Shown piece after piece: positions 16,438 to 24,973 of a stretch of 47,868 nucleotides of DNA (within the stretch, counting starts at the first letter, position 1; each line of letters starts with the position of its first letter). The notes below the pieces were generated by a model that was not told the DNA's origin, did not search any database, and was given only the letters and a program-made list of their open reading frames with translations. Source of the DNA: an uncultured Bacteroidia bacterium (GTDB lineage: Bacteria > Bacteroidota > Bacteroidia > Bacteroidales > UBA932); contig CACZWF010000007.1 in assembly GCA_902784785.1 (NCBI GenBank), forward strand, positions 1 through 47,868, given 5' to 3'. Made by a program: the position numbers and the translations under genes.

Positions 16438-17466
16438 ATGCAAGAATCTTTTGACCCACATACGCAAGGCGAGTGCAAAGATAATGATTTGGACGGAATA
16501 ACCCGCCCTCAAGACCTGGAAGAATTTACCGGACAGGATAAAATCGTAGAAAATCTGCGTATTTTCATCCAGGCGGCTAAGATGAGGGACGAGGCACTCG
16601 ATCACGTTTTGTTCCACGGCCCTCCGGGACTGGGAAAGACAACCTTGGCCCATATTATCGCCAACGAGTTGGGTGTGAATATGAAAGTCACTTCCGGTCC
16701 GGTATTGGATAAACCCGGTGACCTGGCCGGTCTGCTGATTTCCCTTCAGAAAGGCGATGTGCTTTTTATCGATGAGATTCATCGACTCTCCCCTGTCGTG
16801 GAGGAATACCTTTATTCCGCTATGGAGGACTTCGTGATTGATATTATGGTGGACAAAGGTCCCGGAGCCCGTTCCGTCCGTATCAATCTCTTTCCTTTTA
16901 CGCTTGTGGGTGCAACCACCCGCAGCGGTTTGCTTACCTCTCCCCTGCGCGCCCGATTCGGCATCAAATGCGCTTTGGAATATTATGATATCCCTACCTT
17001 GATCCATATTATCCAAAGAAGCGCTAATATATTAAAGGTAGAAATCAGTGAAGAAGCGGCTCACGAGATTGCGTTGCGCAGCCGGGGAACACCGCGTATT
17101 GCGAATGCCCTCCTCCGTCGTGTCCGCGATTTCGCTCAGGTGAAAGGAAATGGAAAAATCGATATCGCTATTGCCCAGTTTGCGTTGGATGCTTTAAATA
17201 TCGACAAGCGAGGTCTGGACACCATAGATAACAAGATTCTCAAGACGATTATTACCAAATTTAAAGGAGGTCCCGTCGGCGTGAATACCATCGCTACCGC
17301 TGTGGGAGAGGAAGCCGGAACTATCGAGGAAGTCTATGAACCTTTCTTGATTAAAGAAGGATTCATCGTACGTACTCCTCGCGGGAGAGAGGCAACTGAA
17401 TTATCTTATAAACATTTGGGGCTCAATAAGATGCAAGATTACAGCGATGAGCCCGGCTTGTTTTAA
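16438..17466 (+). CDS. ruvB: Holliday junction branch migration helicase RuvB
   Basis: The product has 342 residues, the normal RuvB length. RuvB is the AAA+ motor that drives Holliday junction migration with RuvA. Visible motifs are Walker A ([12 protein letters not shown], near residue 60), Walker B ([11 protein letters not shown]), sensor 1 ([20 protein letters not shown]) and the C-terminal winged helix ([18 protein letters not shown]). The open frame extends upstream to a TTG at 16399, but the ATG at 16438 matches the family N-terminus and follows the promoter. ruvA lies 2.3 kb further on the same strand, separated by an inserted minus-strand peptidase locus, so the two are not cotranscribed here. 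Confidence 0.97.
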   Translation: MQESFDPHTQGECKDNDLDGITRPQDLEEFTGQDKIVENLRIFIQAAKMRDEALDHVLFHGPPGLGKTTLAHIIANELGVNMKVTSGPVLDKPGDLAGLLISLQKGDVLFIDEIHRLSPVVEEYLYSAMEDFVIDIMVDKGPGARSVRINLFPFTLVGATTRSGLLTSPLRARFGIKCALEYYDIPTLIHIIQRSANILKVEISEEAAHEIALRSRGTPRIANALLRRVRDFAQVKGNGKIDIAIAQFALDALNIDKRGLDTIDNKILKTIITKFKGGPVGVNTIATAVGEEAGTIEEVYEPFLIKEGFIVRTPRGREATELSYKHLGLNKMQDYSDEPGLF

Positions 17467-17484
17467 CAATCTTATTTTTTAAGT

Positions 17485-19530
17485 CTATTCCTCGTGCATC
17501 ACGGGGGCGGGCAGCATAGGCATAATCTTGGGAGGTATTTTTTCCGTCACACTGCCGTATGTCGCGCTACTGACAATATCCCGCAAGGGATCTGTCGGAT
17601 CATCTTTATTGATGAAATTATTAATATCGAAGGTCTCTCCCGCAATTTCCAAAATCCGATTTACAATCAACATACGTTGCCAAGTGGAGAAGTAACGACG
17701 ATTGTCCATCATACAACTGACTTTTTCACTTCTCCAACGGTTGAAGATGGACACCTGTCCCCCGTGATATACTCCGATACGCCTATACAAAGGATTGATA
17801 TTTTCCAGTACAGTAAGATTATCCAATAAAGCACTTTGCCAAGGAGGATCATTATAAGTGGCGGATATATTCAATCCATAAGGGACGGGATAATAATGAG
17901 CGTCAATAGCTGTGACTTCCGACAAATAACTGTTATACCAGTATTCGTCCAGGAGCCTTGAGAAACCGTGTCCGCCGAATTCGTGCAGCAGGATGTTCCG
18001 CCAGTCTCCTTGGGAAATACCATACCCTTGTTTTTCCGCCGTTGTGACTAACCTTGTTCCCCCTGTCATCGTGCTTTCGTTGGCGGCTTCAGCATCGGGA
18101 TAAGTCCAACCGATGCTACCTCCTGAATTGACATAAGGAACCATTCCCAAGCATCTTCCGTTGGCATAAGTATGACAGATTCCTCCGTATCTTGTGTCGT
18201 TGATAATCATTACGGTAGCCACATCGATACCGGAATGGATTCCATGGATGACATCCGGACAACTATTGGTGACAAAAGCCAGCACTTTATCCAGATTCGC
18301 CGTCATATCGCTGTAAGATTCGGATCCCCAACGGGATTCAAAATAGGTATCTTTCCGTGTGGTGATATTTCCGCTTCCATCCGTGATGCTGGAGCCGGAT
18401 TCATTGGAGGCCACTTTTAAAATCCAAACATTAAAGTATTTCTTGTAGGATTTAAAAGGTTCCACGGAGAACATCATATCAATGGCGCTCTTGGCCAGCA
18501 ATTCGAAATCACTCAACTGATTTTCTGTGAATCCCTCTGAAATCACTGCGATGCTGACCGGTGTTTTTCCCGATGTGGATTCTATGTAGAGGATAGCGTT
18601 TTCCGGATCTTCACTATTCAGGTCGCTGCCTATGTCAATCGTACCTAAATCACTGATTATAGAGCGGTTAAGATTTATTGTATTATTAGAAAATAAAGTC
18701 TTTTTGTTCGTTCCATCCGAAAAAGACATTGAGAATCCATACATAATTCCAGGCATCACGCTAAAGTAATAATCCACCCCTGTTCGGAATGAACCTGTCA
18801 AGGTGACGGTGTTGGATTTCACATCATCTTCGAAGTAAACATTATTTGTCAATACCGGTGTTCCATCCTCTTCTACCATTAATATGCAGTTTCCAGCAAT
18901 GGTATTTCCGCTTTTAATAGATACAGAAGTCACACTGCTGACAATGGAACCGCTGAGACGGAATTTGATAAAGGAACCGCAATTCAAAAAATGGAAGTTC
19001 GCATCGGGTCTATTTGTTCTACAAAATGATACATTCGAACCGGGGTCAATCGAGCCTTCCGTGGCTGTCTGCTCGATGGGGATGGTTATTCCAAATGCAG
19101 GTGTTCCACCATAAAGAGTGAGTTTTCGTACCCCAGGATAGATACAATAGTAAGGAGCGTCGGTCAGTGTGGTACTGTAGGTGAAATTGGCTATCGCTCC
19201 CCCGGCTGAAGTTGTATAGACTGTATAAGGAAACTTACCTTCCGATGAGTTATAAGTAATCATTTCAAAACTATCTCCCGCATTCCATACCATTTTAGCG
19301 TAACTTCCGTCCCCGCTCAGTTCAATATGCGTCTTACTCCCCTCTTCTTTAAATTCAGCCGTAGCCACTCCCCCGCCCGGATTTCCCGGGACCATTCGAT
19401 CACTCATATCTTCCAGCAACCAGATATCTTTTTTCTCGGGTTGTGGAAGGGTTGCGACTTCGTTGGATATTTTTCCGCACGCGACGATTCCCATACATAA
19501 AAGGACAAGAAGGATTCTCTTTTTTTTCAT
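17485..19530 (-). CDS. Surface lipoprotein: fimbrillin-like domain fused to M64 (IgA-type) metallopeptidase
   Basis: The product has 681 residues. It begins with a lipoprotein signal (MKKKRILLV, core, GIVACGK). Residues about 40-275 resemble fimbrillin-family beta domains of Bacteroidales: low-complexity beta strands, IEQTATEGSIDPGS, NCGSFIKFRLSG. The C-terminal half is a zinc peptidase with HEFGGHGFSRLLDE near residue 515, fitting the HExxHxxxxxxxDE signature of the M64 family, which includes IgA-cleaving enzymes of Bacteroides. It should act at the cell surface or in the periplasm. Natural substrate is unknown. A strong AGGAGG 7 nt upstream of the ATG is unusual for this phylum. It follows a 45-aa ORF from the same promoter. 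Confidence 0.88.
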   Translation of the reverse strand: MKKKRILLVLLCMGIVACGKISNEVATLPQPEKKDIWLLEDMSDRMVPGNPGGGVATAEFKEEGSKTHIELSGDGSYAKMVWNAGDSFEMITYNSSEGKFPYTVYTTSAGGAIANFTYSTTLTDAPYYCIYPGVRKLTLYGGTPAFGITIPIEQTATEGSIDPGSNVSFCRTNRPDANFHFLNCGSFIKFRLSGSIVSSVTSVSIKSGNTIAGNCILMVEEDGTPVLTNNVYFEDDVKSNTVTLTGSFRTGVDYYFSVMPGIMYGFSMSFSDGTNKKTLFSNNTINLNRSIISDLGTIDIGSDLNSEDPENAILYIESTSGKTPVSIAVISEGFTENQLSDFELLAKSAIDMMFSVEPFKSYKKYFNVWILKVASNESGSSITDGSGNITTRKDTYFESRWGSESYSDMTANLDKVLAFVTNSCPDVIHGIHSGIDVATVMIINDTRYGGICHTYANGRCLGMVPYVNSGGSIGWTYPDAEAANESTMTGGTRLVTTAEKQGYGISQGDWRNILLHEFGGHGFSRLLDEYWYNSYLSEVTAIDAHYYPVPYGLNISATYNDPPWQSALLDNLTVLENINPLYRRIGVYHGGQVSIFNRWRSEKVSCMMDNRRYFSTWQRMLIVNRILEIAGETFDINNFINKDDPTDPLRDIVSSATYGSVTEKIPPKIMPMLPAPVMHEE

Positions 19531-19537
19531 ATCGTTT

Positions 19538-19543
19538 CCTCCT
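19538..19543 (-). promoter_or_regulatory. Strong Shine-Dalgarno sequence before the M64 lipoprotein gene
   Basis: AGGAGG on the minus strand (19543-19538) stands 7 nt before the ATG at 19530. Its first two bases lie inside the TAG stop of the upstream 45-aa ORF, so termination there delivers ribosomes directly onto it. Confidence 0.7.
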
Positions 19544-19679
19544 ATTCTTCTTCAAAATATTGATAAGTGAAACCCGGATCAGTGGGAACCACCGGAATGA
19601 TTTCGTGACTTCCGGTCAGAAGGGTCTGTTCCGTGCACAAAGGAACCAACGAAATCTTGGGGCTTTGATAATGGCGCAT
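19542..19679 (-). CDS. 45-aa peptide upstream of the M64 lipoprotein gene
   Basis: An ATG at 19679 opens a 45-codon frame ending in TAG at 19544-19542, 12 nt before the peptidase start. The peptide begins MRHYQSPKISLVPLCTEQ, continues LLTGSHEIIPVVPT and ends YQYFEEE. It has no signal or membrane segment. A -7 element lies just upstream, so this ORF is the first on the transcript. Its form (a Y-x-x-P-K-I start, a V-x-L-x-T-E-x-x-L core) resembles short peptides I have seen next to surface-protein genes in Bacteroidales; their role is unknown to me. It could be a structural partner, a coupling leader or a pilin-like fragment. Confidence 0.6.
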   Translation of the reverse strand: MRHYQSPKISLVPLCTEQTLLTGSHEIIPVVPTDPGFTYQYFEEE

Positions 19680-19698
19680 CCTGACTTATTTTATTTTT

Positions 19699-19706
19699 CA
19701 AAGTTA
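19699..19706 (-). promoter_or_regulatory. -7 promoter element for the 45-aa ORF and M64 gene
   Basis: TAACTTTG on the minus strand (19706-19699) matches the consensus, with a TTG about 18 nt upstream. It lies 19 bp before the ATG of the small ORF and is divergent from the ruvA promoter. Confidence 0.65.
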
Positions 19707-19716
19707 TGGATTTTTT

Positions 19717-19745
19717 TTGATTTCCAAAAATTGTGCGTATCTTCG
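19717..19745 (+). promoter_or_regulatory. Promoter for ruvA
   Basis: TTG at 19717-19719 and TATCTTCG at 19738-19745 (one base from TAnnTTTG) are separated by 18 nt. The ATG of ruvA follows 18 bp later. Confidence 0.55.
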
Positions 19746-19763
19746 CTACATATACGCATTGTT

Positions 19764-20354
19764 ATGATAGACTACATCAAAGGAAAAATCATCGAACTGC
19801 TACCCACCGACATTGTTATAGAATGCGGAGGAATCGGTTATCACGCTTTTATTTCTCTCCAGACTTATGCGATGTTGGAGAATTTGTCGGAGACCACGCT
19901 CTATATCCATCATATTCTGCGCGAGGACGAAGAGATGTTTTACGGATTTTCCAGCAAAGATGAGCGTCAGCTCTTTCGATTATTGATCGGCGTAAGCGGA
20001 GTGGGTGCCAATACGGCCCGGATGATGTTATCTTCACTGAGCGCGGATGAAATTCGTGAAGCGATTTTGAGTGAGAATGTATCCCGCATTAAGTCTATCA
20101 AAGGAATTGGCTCCAAAACGGCCCAGCGAATCATCCTTGAACTTAAGGATAAAATTGTTAAAGGTGAAGGCTCCGATTCTACGGTTCTCTTTTCCGGTCA
20201 GGCGGTCAACGCTACAGCCGACGAAGCGATCACCGCTTTGGTTATGCTCGGTTTTCCTAAGCCTGCTGTTCAGAAATTGGTGGGTTCGCTGCTTCAAGAA
20301 AATCCTACGGCCAGTGTAGAGGTTCTCATCAAGACGGCTCTTCAGCGCTTGTGA
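19764..20354 (+). CDS. ruvA: Holliday junction DNA-binding protein RuvA
   Basis: The product has 196 residues. RuvA forms the tetrameric platform that holds the Holliday junction for RuvB. The N-terminal OB fold begins MIDYIKGKIIEL and includes ECGGIGYHAFIS. Two helix-hairpin-helix motifs follow (LIGVSGVGANTARMML and IKGIGSKTAQRIILELKD), and the C-terminal RuvB-binding helix bundle ends KTALQRL. The open frame extends about 320 bp upstream, but homology starts at the ATG at 19764, which sits behind a promoter. A parS-like palindrome lies 4 bp after its stop. Confidence 0.97.
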   Translation: MIDYIKGKIIELLPTDIVIECGGIGYHAFISLQTYAMLENLSETTLYIHHILREDEEMFYGFSSKDERQLFRLLIGVSGVGANTARMMLSSLSADEIREAILSENVSRIKSIKGIGSKTAQRIILELKDKIVKGEGSDSTVLFSGQAVNATADEAITALVMLGFPKPAVQKLVGSLLQENPTASVEVLIKTALQRL

Positions 20355-20357
20355 TTC

Positions 20358-20373
20358 TGTTCCACGTGGAACT
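20358..20373. promoter_or_regulatory. parS: parS-like centromere site between ruvA and mnmG
   Basis: TGTTCCACGTGGAACT contains a perfect 14-bp palindrome (20359-20372) and matches 14 of 16 bases of the Bacillus parS sequence TGTTCCACGTGAAACA. ParB binds such sites near the replication origin. No parAB gene is in the window. A short T run follows, so a weak terminator is an alternative reading. Confidence 0.7.
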
Positions 20374-20384
20374 CCCCTCTTTTT

Positions 20385-22457
20385 TTATCGTCCAAAATAA
20401 ACTAACAATACGGCTATATCTGCCGGTGAGACTCCGGATATTCTGGATGCCTGTGCAATGGTGGTCGGCGCGTAACGTTTGAGTTTTTGTCGACACTCGA
20501 TGGAAAGACTGTCGATGCGGTCAAAGTCGAATCCTTCAGGAATGCTTAAATTTTCGAGACGTTGGATTTTGTTGGCGAGTTGTCTTTCCCGTTCTATATA
20601 TCCTTCGTACTTGATTTCGATTTCCAGTGACTCAAGAATGGTTGAGCGGAAGTTCGATTGAAGTTGGGATTTGATAAATGCTTCGTCTAAGTTTTCTACA
20701 GGAATTCCTTCGTTGTCCGACAAGACGGACAGCACCTTTTTATAGACATCCTTTTCCAACTTCGGGAAAGGTTTGCTTTCTTTCAGTAATTGTTTGTAGT
20801 CTTTCGTAGGAGCGAAAGGCGATACATCCGCCCATTCTTCTTCTGAAATTCTCTTCTTTTTTAATGTTCCACATAGAACATTTGGGTAGAAGGAATGGAT
20901 GTCCACTTGGGGGCGGACGATCAGCTCTGCGATTTTTTTGCGGTTGGGCAGGGGAGTGGAACCGACAGATTCCAGGTACGCGTTGGCCGCAGCTGGTGTC
21001 ACAGATTCGTTGCGTACAAAGTCGGAGAGTTTGGAGACTGCATCGTATTTCCGCATCGTGTAATCGTAGCGGAATTGATCAGCCAGACCGAGTTCATAAC
21101 TCTTGGCGGTCAACCTCAAATCGGCGTTGTCTTGGCGTAGCAGAATCCGATATTCCGCCCGAGAGGTGAACATCCGGTAGGGTTCGTCCACACCTTTTGT
21201 AATCAAATCGTCGATTAAAACACCAATATACGCTTCGTCCCGATGTAGAACAAATGGCTCCTTTTCCACAATTTTCCGATGGGCGTTGATGCCGGCCATC
21301 AGTCCTTGTGCCGCCGCTTCTTCGTAACCGGTGGTTCCGTTCACCTGGCCGGCGAGGAAAAGATTTTCTACGCAACGTGACTCCAGCGTGGCCTTCAGTT
21401 GGGTAGGATCGAAGAAGTCGTATTCCACGGCATAAGCAGGTCGGTAGATAATCGCATCTTCCAGTCCTTCAATTTTATGAAGTGCTTCTAGCTGAATCTC
21501 CAGGGGGAGGGAAGAAGAAAATCCTTGCAGGTAGTATTCGTTGGTGTCGCGGCCTTGCGGTTCCAGGAAAAGCTGGTGCGCATCCTTGTCGGCAAAAGTA
21601 CGCAGCTTATCTTCTATACTGGGGCAATACCGCGGACCGATACCGGAGATTTTTCCCGAGAAAAGAGGGGAGTCTTGAAAGCCGGATCGTAGAACATCGT
21701 GCACTTCCGAATTGGTATGAACGATGTAGCAAGGCATCTGCGGATTGCCGTTCTGGACGGTGGACAAGTAGGGTAGAAAGGAGAATTTTTCCGGCAGAAT
21801 GTCTCCCGTCTGTTGTTGAAGTCGGGTGGTGTCGATGGAAGAAATGTCGATGCGCGGGGGAGTACCGGTCTTCATCCGTGCGGTTCGGATTCCCCGTTCG
21901 ACCAGTTGTCCGGTCAGTCCGTAAGAGGAGAGTTCGCCAATCCGGCCGCCCTCGAAATCCTGTCTTCCGATGAAAAGTCGACCTGAAAGAAAGGTTCCGG
22001 CCGTCAAAACAACGCAGCGAGAATGGAATTTTGCGCCCGTTTTTGTACAACAGCCCGTAATTTTATTCCCGTCAATGAGAAAACTTGTTGCAACATCCTC
22101 GTAAAGGTCTATGTTACAGGTTGTTTCAAGTGTTTTTCTCCAATGGGCTGAAAAGCGGTTCTTGTCACATTGTGCGCGGGGGCTCCACATCGCCGGTCCC
22201 TTGGATTTATTGAGCATCCTGAACTGGACGGTGGAGGCGTCCGTGATAATGCCCATGTAACCTCCAAGTGCATCTATTTCTCTGACAATCTGACCTTTAG
22301 CAATTCCGCCAACCGCTGGATTACAAGACATTTGTCCGAATTTGTTCAGGTCCATCGAGATTAAAAGTACCGATGAACCCAGCGAAGAAGCGGCCATTGC
22401 CGCCTCACAGCCCGCGTGTCCGCCTCCGATGACGATAATATCGTAGTCTTTCTTCAT
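20385..22457 (-). CDS. mnmG: tRNA uridine-34 carboxymethylaminomethyl modification enzyme MnmG (GidA)
   Basis: The product has 690 residues. With MnmE it makes the cmnm5 modification at U34 of several tRNAs. The N-terminus has the FAD-binding Rossmann motif [35 protein letters not shown], a hallmark of the family, follows, and [12 protein letters not shown] is near residue 200. The C-terminal helical domain ends [23 protein letters not shown]. It is about 60 residues longer than typical MnmG (about 630). The extra length lies near residues 540-610 (around [15 protein letters not shown]), just before YEGYIERER. ybeY ends 3 bp upstream, so the two are cotranscribed. An internal parS-like site lies at 20865-20880. 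Confidence 0.97.
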   Translation of the reverse strand: MKKDYDIIVIGGGHAGCEAAMAASSLGSSVLLISMDLNKFGQMSCNPAVGGIAKGQIVREIDALGGYMGIITDASTVQFRMLNKSKGPAMWSPRAQCDKNRFSAHWRKTLETTCNIDLYEDVATSFLIDGNKITGCCTKTGAKFHSRCVVLTAGTFLSGRLFIGRQDFEGGRIGELSSYGLTGQLVERGIRTARMKTGTPPRIDISSIDTTRLQQQTGDILPEKFSFLPYLSTVQNGNPQMPCYIVHTNSEVHDVLRSGFQDSPLFSGKISGIGPRYCPSIEDKLRTFADKDAHQLFLEPQGRDTNEYYLQGFSSSLPLEIQLEALHKIEGLEDAIIYRPAYAVEYDFFDPTQLKATLESRCVENLFLAGQVNGTTGYEEAAAQGLMAGINAHRKIVEKEPFVLHRDEAYIGVLIDDLITKGVDEPYRMFTSRAEYRILLRQDNADLRLTAKSYELGLADQFRYDYTMRKYDAVSKLSDFVRNESVTPAAANAYLESVGSTPLPNRKKIAELIVRPQVDIHSFYPNVLCGTLKKKRISEEEWADVSPFAPTKDYKQLLKESKPFPKLEKDVYKKVLSVLSDNEGIPVENLDEAFIKSQLQSNFRSTILESLEIEIKYEGYIERERQLANKIQRLENLSIPEGFDFDRIDSLSIECRQKLKRYAPTTIAQASRISGVSPADIAVLLVYFGR
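20865..20880. promoter_or_regulatory. parS: Second, imperfect parS-like site inside mnmG
   Basis: TGTTCCACATAGAACA keeps the outer arms TGTTC and GAACA and differs from TGTTCCACGTGGAACA at two central positions. It lies 507 bp from the better site, a spacing seen for clustered parS sites, but the coding context allows chance. Confidence 0.4.
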
Positions 22458-22460
22458 CGT

Positions 22461-22889
22461 TTATCTTTCAAGCTCCTCTTTAAGAGCCAGGTATTCGTTT
22501 TCTTTGCTTCGCATCAACTGCTGCTCTTCCTCGCTGTGGTCGTCATATCCGATCAGGTGCAGGATGCCGTGTACCATGACCCGGTTCAATTCTTCTTCAA
22601 AACGACCTTGGGCGTATTCGTCCGCATTGGCCCGGACCGTGTCGATACTGATGAAGAGGTCGCCGTTGAGGGTGTTTTCTTCACAATCGTCAAAGGTGAT
22701 GATATCCGTGTAATAGTCGTGCGAAAGGAAACGACGGTTGATATCCAGCAGATACGGGTCGCTGCAAAAGATGATGTTGATGTTTCCTATGCGCTTTCCT
22801 TCGCGCATGGCTACCTCTTTCAGCCATCGTTTGGCATTAGCCTTGCCGTAGAGTGCAAAATCTGTATCCTCGTTGAAGTAGCGAATCAT
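22461..22889 (-). CDS. ybeY: Endoribonuclease YbeY (rRNA maturation)
   Basis: The product has 142 residues. YbeY is a zinc-dependent RNase needed for 16S rRNA 3' end maturation and ribosome quality control. The metal-binding signature HGILHLIGYDDH near residues 110-121 matches the H-G-x-L-H-x-x-G-Y-D-H pattern. DIITFDDCEENTLNGDLFIS upstream is also typical. It is the first gene of the ybeY-mnmG operon behind a consensus -7 element. The ATG at 22889 fits the family N-terminus. Confidence 0.95.
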   Translation of the reverse strand: MIRYFNEDTDFALYGKANAKRWLKEVAMREGKRIGNINIIFCSDPYLLDINRRFLSHDYYTDIITFDDCEENTLNGDLFISIDTVRANADEYAQGRFEEELNRVMVHGILHLIGYDDHSEEEQQLMRSKENEYLALKEELER

Positions 22890-22906
22890 TTTCTTAAAAT
22901 TTGTTG

Positions 22907-22914
22907 CAAATCTA
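22907..22914 (-). promoter_or_regulatory. -7 promoter element for ybeY-mnmG
   Basis: TAGATTTG on the minus strand (22914-22907) matches TAnnTTTG and lies 17 bp before the ybeY ATG. Confidence 0.6.
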
Positions 22915-22933
22915 CAACTATTCTCAGAAAAAA

Positions 22934-22964
22934 TTTGAAATAAATTGAATTATTTATAACTTTG
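22934..22964 (+). promoter_or_regulatory. Promoter for tonB
   Basis: TTTG at 22934-22937 and TAACTTTG at 22957-22964 are 19 nt apart, both consensus. The ATG at 22995 follows after 30 bp. The pair is divergent from the ybeY promoter. Confidence 0.75.
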
Positions 22965-22994
22965 GGGGCTAGTTGTGAACTAATTTTTGCAAAA

Positions 22995-23690
22995 ATGAAG
23001 ATAAAGAAATCACCTGAAGCCAATTTGGAGAACAAGAAATTGCTCTTCATTGAATTGGGTCTGGTCTGTTCTTTGGGACTTTGCCTCATCGCTTTTGAAT
23101 GGGGTTCCCGTGAGAAACAGACAGTCAGCCAGTTTGAGGACTTGCAGCAAGTCATTGAGGAAGAAGAGATTATCAACACGATGGTGGAAACCCCTCCTCC
23201 TCCGCCGGAAATCCCCAAGATTCCCGTGCTGTCCGACCAGATCGACATCGTGGACGATGATGCGGAAGTGGACGACGATATGTTCATGAACCTCGAGGAT
23301 GATGCCAATACGGGCGTTGAGATTATGGACTATGTGGAGGCGGTTGAGGAAGAGCACATCGAGGAAGAGGCCATTCCTTTCCAGTTGGTGGAAGAGAAAC
23401 CTTCTTTCATGGGTGGCGACGCCAATGCTTTCTCCAAGTGGGTCGGCCAGCATCTGGTCTATCCGGAGATTGCCAAGGAAAATGGTGTTCAGGGCCGAGT
23501 TACCCTTCAGTTTACGGTGGAGACCGACGGTCGTGTGACCAATGTCAAGGTGCTTCGCGGTATCGATCCCTCTTTGGATAAAGAGGCTGTCCGCGTCGTT
23601 TCCAGCTCCCCGAAATGGAAACCGGGTAAGCAGCGTGACCGCTCCGTGCGTGTAACCTACACCTTCCCCGTGATTTTCCAACTTCGCTAG
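22995..23690 (+). CDS. tonB: TonB-family energy transducer
   Basis: The product has 231 residues. It should link the inner-membrane proton-motive force to TonB-dependent outer-membrane transporters. Layout: short cytoplasmic start (MKIKKSPEANLENKK), one membrane anchor (about 17-37), then a proline run PPPPPEIPKIP. A very acidic spacer follows, then the C-terminal domain (about 145-231) with AFSKWVGQHLVYPEIAKENGVQGRV and SSPKWKPGKQRDRSV. This is the standard Bacteroidota TonB C-terminal pattern. The frame opens at a TTG at 22962, but that start would overlap the promoter, so the ATG at 22995 is used. ExbB and ExbD are not nearby. Confidence 0.95.
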   Translation: MKIKKSPEANLENKKLLFIELGLVCSLGLCLIAFEWGSREKQTVSQFEDLQQVIEEEEIINTMVETPPPPPEIPKIPVLSDQIDIVDDDAEVDDDMFMNLEDDANTGVEIMDYVEAVEEEHIEEEAIPFQLVEEKPSFMGGDANAFSKWVGQHLVYPEIAKENGVQGRVTLQFTVETDGRVTNVKVLRGIDPSLDKEAVRVVSSSPKWKPGKQRDRSVRVTYTFPVIFQLR

Positions 23691-23718
23691 AAGCATTTGG
23701 ATTTGTATCGAATAAGTT

Positions 23719-23748
23719 AAGGTTGGCCGGAAGGATTCGGTCAACCTT
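23719..23748 (+). terminator. Hairpin terminator after tonB
   Basis: AAGGTTGGCCG (23719-23729) and CGGTCAACCTT (23738-23748) form an 11-bp stem with one G-U pair and an 8-nt loop. The T run is poor, so it may act as a weak terminator or processing hairpin. Confidence 0.55.
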
Positions 23749-23775
23749 ATTTGATAAGAAGCCGTATCAAAGCAG

Positions 23776-24969
23776 ATGAGCGCGATAGAAGAAAAAAAGG
23801 CATTCAAGGCCGTGTTTGTGGGCATCATTCGCCAAAACGAAGAAGAGGCCCGCGTCAAAGAGTATCTGGATGAACTCCGTTTCCTGGCGGAGACGGCCGG
23901 TGCCATTCCCGACAAGCAGTTTATCCAGAAAGTGGACCGGGCGGACAAGGCGACCTATATCCGCAGCGGAAAGGTGTTGGAAATAGGGGAGTACTGCGAG
24001 GCGAACGGAATCGAATATGTCATTTTCGACGATGAATTGACCGGCGTGCAGCAGCGCAATATCGAGAAAATCCTCAAAACGGTGACGGTCATCGACAGGA
24101 CCAGCCTGATTCTGGAAATCTTCTCCCAACGGGCTCGTACGGCCTATGCGCGTATGCAGGTGGACCTCGCGCGTTATAATTATATGTTACCGCGTCTGGC
24201 GGGTATGTGGACGCACCTGGAGCGGCAGCGCGGCGGTGTCGGTATGTGCGGCGGTATGGGCGAGACGCAGATCGAGATTGACCGTCGTATCGTCAAGGAC
24301 AAGATTGCCAAGCTCAAGGAGCAGCTCAAGAAAGTGGACCGTCAGATGGCCACCCAAAGGGGCAATCGCGGACAGTTGGTACGTCTGTCGCTGGTCGGTT
24401 ATACCAATGTTGGGAAAAGTACCCTGATGAACTTGCTGGCCAAGTCCGACGTGTTTGCGGAGAACAAGCTTTTCGCCACGCTGGACACGACCGTCCGCAA
24501 GGTGGTCATTGAGAATTGTCCCTTCCTGCTCAGCGACACGGTGGGCTTCATCCGCAAATTGCCAACAGAACTCATAGAAGCGTTCAAAAGCACCTTGGAT
24601 GAGGTCCGTGAGGCGGATATCCTGGTGCACGTCGTAGATATTTCCCATCCGGATTTCGAAGCCCAGATGGCGGTGGTCGAAAAGACTTTGCGGGATATCG
24701 GAGCGGCAGACAAGCCTATCTTTACGATTTTCAACAAAATCGACCAGTACGAATACGAGCCGTACGACACCTTTTCTTTGGAGCCCAAGAGCAAGAAAAA
24801 CTGGTCGCTGGATGACTGGAAGGCCGATTGGATGGAGCGCAAAGGAACGCCGGGCATCTTTATTTCCGCCAAGAACAAAGTCGGTATAGACAAACTCAAG
24901 GAAGACCTCTACAAGATGGTCGCAGAAATCCACGCAGGCCGCTACCCCTTCAACAATTTCTTGTGGTAG
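23776..24969 (+). CDS. hflX: Ribosome-associated GTPase HflX
   Basis: The product has 397 residues. HflX splits stalled or stressed 70S ribosomes. The N-terminal HflX domain contains the glycine-rich ERQRGGVGMCGGMGETQIEIDRR segment that marks the family, followed by a coiled helix (IAKLKEQLKKVDRQ). The G domain has G1 GYTNVGKST (near residue 208), G2 ATLDTT, G3 DTVGFIRKLP and G4 NKID. The ATG at 23776 is preceded by a hairpin that closes the tonB unit. It converges with the glycosyltransferase gene with a 4-bp gap, so the two transcripts probably share terminator sequences. Confidence 0.96.
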   Translation: MSAIEEKKAFKAVFVGIIRQNEEEARVKEYLDELRFLAETAGAIPDKQFIQKVDRADKATYIRSGKVLEIGEYCEANGIEYVIFDDELTGVQQRNIEKILKTVTVIDRTSLILEIFSQRARTAYARMQVDLARYNYMLPRLAGMWTHLERQRGGVGMCGGMGETQIEIDRRIVKDKIAKLKEQLKKVDRQMATQRGNRGQLVRLSLVGYTNVGKSTLMNLLAKSDVFAENKLFATLDTTVRKVVIENCPFLLSDTVGFIRKLPTELIEAFKSTLDEVREADILVHVVDISHPDFEAQMAVVEKTLRDIGAADKPIFTIFNKIDQYEYEPYDTFSLEPKSKKNWSLDDWKADWMERKGTPGIFISAKNKVGIDKLKEDLYKMVAEIHAGRYPFNNFLW

Positions 24970-24973
24970 GAAT

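Noticed and set aside
19443-19763. Upstream extension of the ruvA frame
   Set aside because: It runs across the divergent promoters and the 45-aa ORF; RuvA similarity starts at 19764.
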